From the NCBI GenBank assembly GCA_029558215.1, contig JAKQFZ010001036.1, forward strand, positions 1 to 5,734: DNA of 5,734 nt. Reading direction: 5' to 3'. The position numbers and the translations under genes are program-made. This document shows, one piece after another, positions 1 through 5,734 of this stretch. How positions within the stretch are numbered: position 1 is the stretch's first letter; each line of letters begins with the position of its first letter. The notes beneath the pieces were generated by a model, which ran no database searches, was not told the DNA's origin, and saw only the letters and a program-made list of their open reading frames with translations. This DNA comes from Candidatus Omnitrophota bacterium (GTDB lineage: Bacteria; Hinthialibacterota; Hinthialibacteria; JAKQFZ01).

Positions 1-361
1 AATCGTCTGACGTCGCCAGGACACCATCAGGCCCCGGATTGTCAGCGTAGTAGACGTTCTCCCACTGACTGGCTTTGATTGCGACTCGCACATCCGTCGT
101 GTCCCAGACACCGTTACCGTTGCCATCGCGATAGAGCTCGACACCGCTCAACCCGTCCAGACCGCCCAGAATTGGCCGCAAATCCATCTGCGGGGTGAAA
201 CCAGAAATGTTTCTCGCCTGCACCCGAACCGCATTAACCGTCTCTCGCGAGAGAGTGTCGGCATGGTAGTCAAAGCCAAAAACGGGTATCGGATCACTGG
301 TTGCATCCACCCGATTGTCTTTGGCAGTCAGATCTCGGAAACTTGTGATCGTGATTGTCGG
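1..361 (-). repeat. Large beta-rich repeat C, cut by window edge (GVELYRD)
   Basis: Residues 1792-1911 open with PTITITSFRDLTAKDNRV, then DATSDPIPVFGFDYH (nearly the same as DATSAPIPLLGLNV in repeat A, 471 residues earlier, about two periods), NAVRVQARNISG, and LSGVELYRDGNGNGVWDTTD (1862-1881). Here the LYRD strand runs straight into a calcium-loop-like DGNGNGVWD. The expected FFVV-type hairpin would lie beyond base 1. The gene continues out of the window on this side. Confidence 0.7.
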
Positions 362-3300
362 ACATCGCATCAACTGCGTGTTGACATCCTCAAAAGACCA
401 GGCTGCATTGAAGGGAGGCGTCCACGGAAAAGGATGCGTCCCAGAATTCAAAAGATAGGGGAAGAAGTAAAGTGGCTGCAGAACCCATCCCCCCATACTC
501 GTAGACCCAACCCGTACATAGAAATCGTCTCCGTAAGAAATGGTCGGACTGGTCTTAAGAACAACAAAGAAATCGTTCCCCAGACCCTCTGTCTCGTCCA
601 CGGCAGGAAGCGTCTCATAGAACTCAGGATCAAAGGGATCCACAAGACTTGTGTCAGCACCGGTCCCATCATACATGGGCGGATCCAGATCCAACACCAC
701 TTGATATGTCCATCCAAGCAGGAAGTTCCAGTCCTCATAACCTGACAACAATACCGGCGTGTCCGGGTTGGTTACGTTCAGGTCAAAAGGATTGTCAAAT
801 CCACCTGGAGTATCGCTATTGGGTGCATCGCGATAGAGCGCAACGCCACAACGCGAACCGATACGTTTGCCGGCGACGTTACCCCCAGTGAACGGAATTG
901 TCGCCCCAGTCCTCGGATCAATCTCCACCCACTGGCCATACCCCTGATAGAAAGGTGCAAGATCGGTTGATGTAAAGTCTGTGTCTGTACCAAAGTTGAA
1001 CAGATGGACGACAACCTGAGACAGTTTGGAAGGTCTCCCTTCGAACGTGCGATTGGAGTCGTGCATATCCATCCCGACAACTGCTGTCGCAACACTGTCT
1101 GCTCGGATTGGCATGGCGTCTTGTCCTGCCGGAGCCACAACCAGGTTGTTCAGGAACGTCGGCACGTTGGCGGCAATCGGATCCCCGTCTATGCCACTAC
1201 CGGTCGCGTTGCGCGAATTGCGGAACTTGACATCCCCATCTCGAATAAAGCATCGGAACCCATCGTGATAGTCAATGTTCTTACTGGTTCTGATACACAC
1301 AAAGTAGTCATAGCCGAAAGCTGCCCAGTTCGAGTCGCTGGTGGGATAGTCACTGTCGGGGACATCCTGCCCCGAGGTGGGTTTCAACACCATGTAGTGT
1401 CCGCCATTGCGAACAATCGGATCCGATGGGTCGGCGTTCCATTCGAGATCTGTCGCCGAGATGGGCACAAAGATGTCCCCAGGATCATAGGCACCCACAG
1501 TCCCTGCGTTTTTCCTGTCTCGGTATAACGCTACACCACTCAGGTTGGTGCTGCTAAGAGGCATCAGGTCACTCGGAAGGAACACCCCGTCTCCCTCAAG
1601 GCTCTCAGTCACAAAATTGACCCGAACTGAGTCAATGACTTCCGTCGCATAAATGCTGTGTCCCGCAGGGGAGTCCGTCACATTCAGCCCGAGAAGCGGA
1701 ATGGGTGCACTGGTTGCATCCACGTAAGGAATTCCGCCGAACTGATGGACGGCCTCAGGCTGCCATCCTCCCCAGTAACCCTGAACGGAACCGTGTGTGC
1801 TGGCGTGTCCGACACCGTAATCACCGCAGTCTTCGTCTATCCCTTCATCAATGAGACCATCCCCATCGTTGTCAATACCGTCAGCCCGCGCTCGAGTGAA
1901 CGGGTTGCCGTCATCGTCTTCCCCATCGCCGTCATCGTCGTAGCCGTTGGGGATTTCTTCATCTATGCCTTCATCAATTCTGCCGTCTCCGTTGTTGTCT
2001 ATGCCATCAGCAATCATCTTACCGGTGAAAAAGTCAACTGGACTTCCCGGCTCTCCGTCGCCATCATCATCCAGGTTATTCGCAAAGAGATGCCGATAGT
2101 CCTTGTCAATCCCTTCATCAATGAAGCCGTTGTTATTGTTGTCCAGACCATCCGCGCGTGCTGGAGTGAGAGGATTGCCATCATCATCCTCACCATCTCC
2201 GTCATCGTCCAAGCCGTTGAGGTACTCCTCAGAGACAACACCATCGTCGTCGTCGTCAAAGACGTTGTTTGGAGTCGTGCCGTAGAAGCCCAGGACATCC
2301 GCCGCATAGAACAGACATGGTTGCCTCTTGGTCTGCTCCTGCGCAATGCTCATTCCACCCCGAGCGCTGTTGTTATTCAGGATGACGCGCACTCCATCGG
2401 TAACGGCCTGCAAACTGAAATCGTCGCCCCAGTCCACTCCAAAAATGGATAGATCCGCCAGTTTGAGTTCCTTGGTGTCACCCTCTTTGTCTGCCCCGGA
2501 TGGCGCACCACCCGAATCACCGGAATCTGTCCTGATGACCATAAAAAAGTCAAAATTCCCATCATCAGTGATCGGAACAATGCACGCCGTACGGTTGGTG
2601 TCCACCGAAACGCGTACCAGATAGTCTTCATTGATTCCATTGCTGAAATCGGCTGTGTTCGTCGGAACACCTGAGGGAAGAATCCGTTGCCACGAATATC
2701 CATTCGAGATAATCGTGTCCACAGTCCGGTCGAATCGGCCATTGCCGTCGGTATCGGCCCACAGCTGAAAGCCGTCCTGTCTGTCATCACTGTAGTTGCT
2801 GTCGAAATCGTAAATCTGCATGTTGGGATCGCGAACATCTTCGTTGACCAAGCCATCGCGATCATTGTCAACACCCATCAGTACATTGAATGCAAACCCC
2901 GCAGGAATATCCGGAGTGCCATCGCGTCCCGGATACACACATTCCTTTTCCTGACGATAGTATCCACCTTTGAAATAGGCAACAATGGGGTCATAGAGTC
3001 CATTGCCGTTCAGATCAACGTAGTATTCATCAATGCCGTTGTTGAAGACTCCCGGCACTCCCCCTTCCTGATCCACAAAGTAGTCCAGACGCTCCTCATC
3101 CACCAGGGGAAACAGAGGAACGAACCAGCAGTCTTCATCGATCAACCCGTCTCCATCGTTGTCAAATAGGTCGAGTCCATCTTCATCAATAAGCTCAGCA
3201 TGAATCGGTTTCAGTGTCACGTTTGGATCATTGCCGACGCGACGTTTGGGATCCTCATTCTCCCGACCATCAGAATCGTTGTCGAGGCGAACAATCCCTG

Positions 3301-5734
3301 CCTGCAAAAGGTATTCAACGTCAAAACTGAGAGGATCGGAAATGCCCAGATCGTCTGCATTGACCCATTCACCCTCTTGATAGACTCCATCGGCATTCAA
3401 GTCCACATAGTAAGGATCAGTATTGGGGTCAAAGGGACTCACACCATCCGTATCCACGTAGAAATCGTAGTCATCTTCGTCAATCAACAAGAACAGCCGG
3501 AAATCGGAACAGTCCTCATCTACATAGCCATCCCCGTCGTCATCAATTCCGTTGTACCGTTCCTCGCTCTCCTCAAGAAAGAGATTCGAATTCGAGGAGA
3601 TGACATCTCGAAGTTGGCTCAGTGCAAGGTTGGTCGTGTCTGCTACTTGAGTGAACGTGCCACTGGAAGGGGGTCTCAAGCCAGGAAACCGCTCGCATCC
3701 GTTGACATCGGCAATAGTCAACCTGCCGTCCAAGTTAATGTCAATCCAGATTTCGTCAACACCAGCATCAAAGCCAGGGGCATTGGTTCCTCTTTCCAGG
3801 TAAGCATCTCCAATCGGGATCCGGAAGAACTCAGTCGGATCGCTGATACCCAAAGCCGCCTGTGCAATTGGATTTGCCAGAAGAGTTTCAGCTTGGGTTA
3901 AAAGAGCCGGATTCCCCGCGAAGAGGTCGGCAATTCCCCCGTCCGTTCGGGGGTGATTCACCAGATAGTCGTCATTCAGACCACGGACGTTGATGCCCTT
4001 CATGAGCAGGAATCGGTTCGCCAGGTTGTTGACGTTGTTCAAGGGGAGCGGGTTGCTGGAAGAACCAGGATAGGAAATCAGGCGATCCCCTGTGTCAATA
4101 ACCCCTTTCACCGACCCGCTATCACGAATGACCACAACCGGATCGGTCATAGTCAAATAGTATCCATTCTCGACATGATCAAAAAACGCCCTTGTCGCTG
4201 CAAAGGCGGAGTCCGGTTGAGTGCGATTGTACGTGGCCGTCCAGAAATCGGCGTTGACCCACTGACTGCTCCACTCTGTGGTCGGCGTGGTGCGGTCGTC
4301 CTCAGCTGCGTCGGAAACCTCGTTTCCATAGGCGTCGAGATTCGCTTGCGCCCCAAAGAACAGGACTTCGTCACCGATCTGAGTCTCGTCGAGTGAGGTA
4401 CCATCATAGTAGCCCTTGGTGTTCGCCCAGATGTTCCCCTCTCCCTCATCTTCCTTGATAACCTCATCCACTCTTGGCCAGAAGACTCTGGAACTCTCGG
4501 GCACGCGAGGATAGTCACCAAACCAGGCATCCTCATCATCATTCTTGCCAACCAACTGCAATGTGCTGCCGAAGACATTGCCTTCAAACATCACATGGTC
4601 ATTGACATCGGCAATACCGTTTGCGTTGACATCAATGACTACCGGATCCACTCCAGGAGTGAAAACGCTGTCTGCGTTCAGATCTACCCAGAAATCCCAG
4701 TCATCGTTTCTGTTCGGCATCGCCCAGTCAAAGACGGTCGTATTCTCATCCACAAAACTATCGCCATCATTGTCAATGCCATCGGACAGATGATCTTTCT
4801 TCTCTCCGTTGCTCAGAAGCCGGAAAGTCATCGAGGCCAGTTTCAGACGGGATTCGTCATAGCCGCCGCCAAGTTCAATCCCAAACACCGCATAGGGCGT
4901 GCAATCGGCGGCAAGAACAACCGGCTGCGGAACCCAGTCCATGGAGATATTGCTGTCGGGATGGCCGGAAGTGCGACTGACTGGATAGTCGGGAGGGTAA
5001 AAATCCAACTCCTTGGGAAACCTCTGCTCCCACGTTCTGGCTGCCAGACCAGAGTTGCCCAGATCTTCCGGATAGCCGCTGCCATTGGGACCGACGGGAT
5101 CATTGAATGTCCATTCCCACGGATTGCGTGGAATCCAGTCTTCAATGTTGTCCACGCAGGTCAACACCCCGCGAGGAAAACCTGCCGCGTTGAGAATACC
5201 TGTGTAGGTAACACCGTCGGGAAGATTGCCACTCAACTCGATGTCCCGACTATCAAACGCTACCCCCACTCGAACTATCGAATTATTGGGCATCGAGGAA
5301 CTGCGAAGAATGATGTAATAGTTGATGCTCCGGCCACCCCCGATCACCTGCCCAAGATCCGATCCATCGGCAGGAATTCTTATCCTGAGGCCTGAGACGT
5401 CCAACTGAGCCGGAATCGAGCGGAAACTCAGAATCGAATCCGCTTGTGGATGACTTGGAGGATGAAATCGGGAGTTTGTCAGCGACTCGCGAGCGATACC
5501 GACTTGGGCGAGAAACGCATTCCGAAAAGCCGTCTGCGTCGCACCACCGGGATGGTCAATGGTTACCGTGATACCATGGAATCGAACAGAAGCATCCGCG
5601 GCTGTGCCGCTGTTGCTGATCTGAAAGCGGATCACAGAAGTCCATTCCGACGAAGGAACAATCGCCTGCCCCCCAACGGTTGTGACTTCCGTGGAAATCC
5701 CGCTCAGCACCGCTTCCGATCTTGAAGGCACGCT
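1..5734 (-). CDS. Giant multidomain surface-type protein with thrombospondin-3/dockerin-like calcium loops and beta-rich repeats; internal fragment, both ends missing
   Basis: The minus-strand frame whose codons end at base 5734 is open for 1911 codons with no stop. The first codon in view encodes Ser and the last Asp, so start and stop lie outside. The translation is low-complexity only in its Asp-rich parts and otherwise reads as ordinary globular sequence. At least 17 loops of the type D-x-(D/N)-x-(D/N)-G-x-x-(D/E) occur, for example DNDGDGLIDE at residues 1288-1297. Such loops bind calcium in thrombospondin type 3 repeats and dockerins. Beta-rich domains follow, with repeated GVALYRD and DFFVVLKTS motifs. 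Cysteines are few, and no membrane segment or complete active-site motif was seen. The signal peptide and any anchor or sorting domain would be outside the window. I infer a secreted or cell-surface structural or adhesive protein; the exact function is unknown. No frameshift or pseudogene sign is present. Confidence 0.96.
362..484 (-). other. Aromatic/Pro-rich linker between repeats B and C
   Basis: Residues 1751-1791 read VLQPLYFFPYLLNSGTHPFP and then WTPPFNAAWSFEDVN, ending at C1791. The stretch is hydrophobic but broken by prolines and polar residues, so it is a linker or an edge strand and not a membrane helix. It joins the GDDF hairpin of repeat B to the first strand of repeat C (PTITITSFRDLTAKDN). 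Confidence 0.45.
485..1165 (-). repeat. Large beta-rich repeat B (GVALYRD / DFFVVLKTS)
   Basis: Residues 1524-1750 contain AVVGMDMHDS and LSQVVVHLFNFGTD (matching LNVTDS and IDSVRVNF of repeat A), CGVALYRDAP (1629-1638) and NDFFVVLKTSPTISYGDDF (1720-1738). Compared with A it carries an extra acidic, Pro-rich stretch (about 1672-1715, with VVLDLDPPMYDG and LVDPFDPEFYE) between the two marker motifs. The end matches the hairpin of A and of the 1012-1147 domain. Confidence 0.72.
1220..1741 (-). repeat. Large beta-rich repeat A (GVALYRD / DYFVCIRTS)
   Basis: Residues 1332-1505 start with YVDATSAPIPLLGLNVTDS and IDSVRVNFV, pass through LSGVALYRD (1398-1406) and end with YDYFVCIRTSKNIDYHDGF (1475-1493). 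The same order occurs in repeat B and, up to the window edge, in repeat C. The GV(A/E)LYRD motifs lie 230 and 234 residues apart. The alternating pattern suggests a beta-sandwich of about 170-230 residues. C1480 and C1495 flank the last hairpin and could pair. Ligand and family are not known. Confidence 0.72.
1742..1825 (-). other. Gly/His/Trp-rich linker
   Basis: Residues 1304-1331 (from GDYGVGHASTHGSVQGYWGG to about EAVHQ) separate the calcium-loop array from the large beta-rich repeats. The composition changes abruptly from Asp-rich to Gly, His, Trp and Gln. It lies just after C1303. It is probably a hinge; no motif is recognised. Confidence 0.45.
1829..2260 (-). repeat. Dense Asp-rich calcium-loop array (TSP3-like), three main units
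   Basis: Residues 1159-1302 pack seven loops into 144 residues. Units 1 (about 1173-1210) and 3 (about 1263-1300) share the order NG-x-DDDGDGEDDDGNP, T-x-ARADG, DN-x3-G, IDEGID and are identical at 30 of 38 positions by hand alignment. Unit 2 (about 1212-1259) keeps NNLDDDGDGE and ADGIDNNGDGRIDEGID but has a different centre. The array opens with five consecutive Asp residues (1160-1164) and ends in DEDC (C1303). TSP3 repeats of this kind bind many calcium ions and form stiff wires; that role is inferred here. At the DNA level the units differ at many synonymous sites. Confidence 0.88.
2294..2701 (-). other. Beta-rich domain with DFFMVIRTD strand
   Basis: Residues 1012-1147 contain the alternating strands DYLVRVSVDTN, NFDFFMVIRTDS (1060-1071), LKLADLSIFGVDWGDDF (about 1090-1106) and GVRVILNNN (1114-1122). 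The pair FFMVIRTDS and GDDF echoes DFFVVLKTS followed by YGDDF in the later domains, with an extra Gly/Ser/Asp-rich insertion between them here (about 1071-1088). It sits between the compound loop modules and the dense Asp-rich array. It is probably a diverged relative of the later repeats. Confidence 0.5.
2720..2878 (-). repeat. Calcium-loop module, copy 4, diverged
   Basis: Residues 953-1005 keep a first loop GVDNDRDGLVNED (954-966) and a last loop LWADTDGNGRFDRTVD (991-1006) but lack the DEDC cysteine. The middle strand is replaced by YDFDSNYSDDRQDGF. The final loop has D994, D996, N998, G999 and D1002 in dockerin/TSP3 spacing. The order of loop, spacer and aromatic-led second loop is the reason for placing it in the same series. 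Confidence 0.55.
2987..3178 (-). repeat. Calcium-loop module, copy 3 (DNDGDGLIDEDC ... DYFVD ... YYVDLNGNG)
   Basis: Residues 853-916 contain LFDNDGDGLIDEDC (856-869), then LFPLVDEERLDYFVD (874-888), then YYVDLNGNGLYDP (904-916). The order and many residues match copy 2: the DEDC end, the LF-x-L-x-DE segment, the (D/L)-D-Y/F-F/Y-V-D strand and the YYVDLN loop. The two copies start about 125 residues apart, which indicates tandem duplication of the module within the protein. Confidence 0.72.
3362..3553 (-). repeat. Calcium-loop module, copy 2 (DDDGDGYVDEDC ... DFYVD ... YYVDLNADG)
   Basis: Residues 728-791 contain GIDDDGDGYVDEDC (729-742), then LFLLIDEDDYDFYVD (747-761), then YYVDLNADGVYQEGE (775-789). 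Ligand-type residues are D731, D733, D735 and D739 in the first loop, and D778, N780, D782 and E787/E789 in the second. C742 sits directly after the first loop, as in copy 3. About 60 residues later (818-828) an extra loop, DNDSDGRENED, separates this copy from copy 3. Confidence 0.72.
3680..3757 (-). repeat. Single dockerin-like calcium loop
   Basis: Residues 660-685 read as DEIWIDINLDGRLTIADVNG plus a short tail with C680. D665, N667, D669 and G670 match the dockerin/EF-hand loop pattern, and the following LTIADVNG matches the usual continuation with D676. It resembles the second loop of copy 1 (DVNANGIADVND). A true dockerin has two such loops with helices; only one is clear here, so this is called a loop and not a cellulosomal dockerin. 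Confidence 0.6.
3782..4576 (-). other. Central region of unknown fold
   Basis: Residues 387-651 show no calcium loops and no repeat shared with the rest of the protein. The first half is acidic with aromatic patches (DDEDAWFGDYPRV, VFWPRVDEVIKEDEG, YYDGTSLDET). The middle has NADFWTATYNRTQP, AFFDHVENGYYLTMTDPVVV and VIRDSGSVKGVID. The second half (about 565-632) contains Leu/Ala/Asn-rich stretches that may be helical, such as LNNVNNLANRFLLMKG and LTQAETLLANPIAQAALG. That is unlike the beta and loop character elsewhere. I cannot name a family. It could be an inserted ligand-binding or enzymatic domain, or a spacer domain. Confidence 0.45.
4577..4789 (-). repeat. Calcium-loop module, copy 1 (DNDGDSFVDE ... 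DWDFWVD ... VVIDVNANG)
   Basis: Residues 316-386 hold a TSP3-like loop (DGIDNDGDSFVDE, 318-330), then DDWDFWVDLNAD (344-355), then a dockerin-like loop VVIDVNANGIADVNDH (365-380). Acidic positions D321, D323, D325 and D329, and D368, N370, N372 and D376, fit the calcium-ligand spacing. The same order (loop, aromatic-VD strand, second loop after a YYVDLN-type strand) recurs in copies 2 and 3 and in weaker form in copy 4, so I treat it as one compound module. Copies are similar in protein pattern only. Calcium binding is inferred from known loop families. Confidence 0.7.
4802..5164 (-). other. Pro/Trp/Tyr-rich segment, unassigned
   Basis: Residues 191-311 are rich in Pro, Trp, Tyr and Gly, with IEDWIPRNPWEWTFNDP and KELDFYPPDYP. 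Two cysteines lie in or next to it (C193, C278). It ends in YDESRLKLASMTFRLLSNGE, which resembles DTKELKLADLSIFGVDWGDD at about 1086-1105. It leads directly into the first calcium-loop module. No known family is recognised; it may be part of a beta domain that presents aromatic loops. Confidence 0.4.
5165..5701 (-). other. Beta-rich domain near the left edge of the visible protein
   Basis: Residues 12-190 alternate hydrophobic and polar residues in short runs, as in beta-sandwich domains: VIRFQISNSGTAADASVRF, ITVTIDHPG, LRIRIPADG, INYYIILRSSS, IVRVGVAFDSRDIEL. The INYYIILRSSS strand (about 137-147) resembles DYFVCIRTS and DFFVVLKTS further along, so this may be a diverged copy of the same fold. 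No calcium loop or catalytic motif is seen here. The segment SNSGTAADASVRF resembles strands in Ig-like or CARDB-like surface domains, but no family assignment is secure. The domain probably begins upstream of the window. Confidence 0.5.

Noticed and set aside
362..484. Hydrophobic stretch LQPLYFFPYLL as a possible membrane segment.
   Set aside because: It is too short, broken by prolines and flanked by beta-rich domains on both sides, so it fits a linker or edge strand better.
2243..2257. Short trinucleotide run encoding five Asp residues, considered as a phase-variation microsatellite.
   Set aside because: There are only about four perfect units and the unit is three bases, so slippage would not shift the frame. 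It is simply part of the calcium-loop array.
1829..2260. Repeated DNA of the Asp-rich array considered as a CRISPR-like or non-coding repeat.
   Set aside because: The repeats are imperfect, keep codon phase, and vary mostly at synonymous positions, which marks them as protein repeats.
2014..2346. Minus-strand frame of 110 codons rich in Met, Thr and Arg.
   Set aside because: It is an off-frame reading of the Asp-rich array on the same strand. Its composition reflects shifted GAT-GGT repeats and there is no ribosome-binding context.
1658..2452. Plus-strand open frame of 264 codons rich in Ile and Val, resembling a membrane protein.
   Set aside because: It is the exact antisense of the Asp-rich loop array (GAC/GAT read as GTC/ATC). 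The minus strand here gives recognisable calcium loops and the frame is open through the whole window.
2501..2521. GDSGGAP at residues 1072-1078, close to the GDSGG active-site signature of trypsin-like serine proteases.
   Set aside because: No matching His (TAAHC-like) or Asp motif lies upstream at the right distance. The stretch sits in a Gly/Ser/Asp-rich insertion between two beta strands, so it is most likely chance.

Overview
The whole 5.7 kb window lies inside one very long protein-coding gene on the minus strand. Translating the complement codon by codon from base 5734 down to base 2 gives 1911 consecutive sense codons. There is no stop and no convincing start, so both ends of the gene are outside the window. 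No intergenic DNA, promoter, RNA gene, terminator, mobile element or CRISPR array is visible, and no stretch over 300 bases is non-coding. The plus-strand reading frames, some longer than 200 codons, are shadows of this gene.

The product looks like a giant extracellular or cell-surface bacterial protein: acidic, rich in Asp, Gly and Asn, poor in Cys, and built from repeated modules. Residues are numbered from the window edge, so residue 1 is bases 5732-5734. The order is: beta-rich segment (about 12-190); Pro/Trp-rich segment (191-311); first calcium-loop module (316-386); a region I cannot assign (387-651); a dockerin-like loop (660-685); three more calcium-loop modules (728-791, 853-916, 953-1005); a beta-rich domain (1012-1147); a dense Asp-rich array with three DGIDNDGDGLIDEGID-type units (1159-1302); then three copies, the last cut by the window edge, of a beta-rich domain of about 230 residues marked by GV(A/E)LYRD and, in the complete copies, FFVVLKTS-like strands (1332-1911).

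At least 17 loops fit or nearly fit the D-x-(D/N)-x-(D/N)-G pattern shared by thrombospondin type 3, dockerin and EF-hand-like loops. I infer that calcium stiffens a long rod-like protein that carries beta-sandwich domains. A role in adhesion, surface coating or cell-cell contact is plausible, but nothing in the window proves it. I saw no complete catalytic motif.

The organism is most likely an uncultivated bacterium of the kind that encodes giant repeat proteins (Planctomycetota, Omnitrophota, Hydrogenedentota, Sumerlaeota or similar). This rests only on the style of the protein and a G+C content near one half, and is weak.
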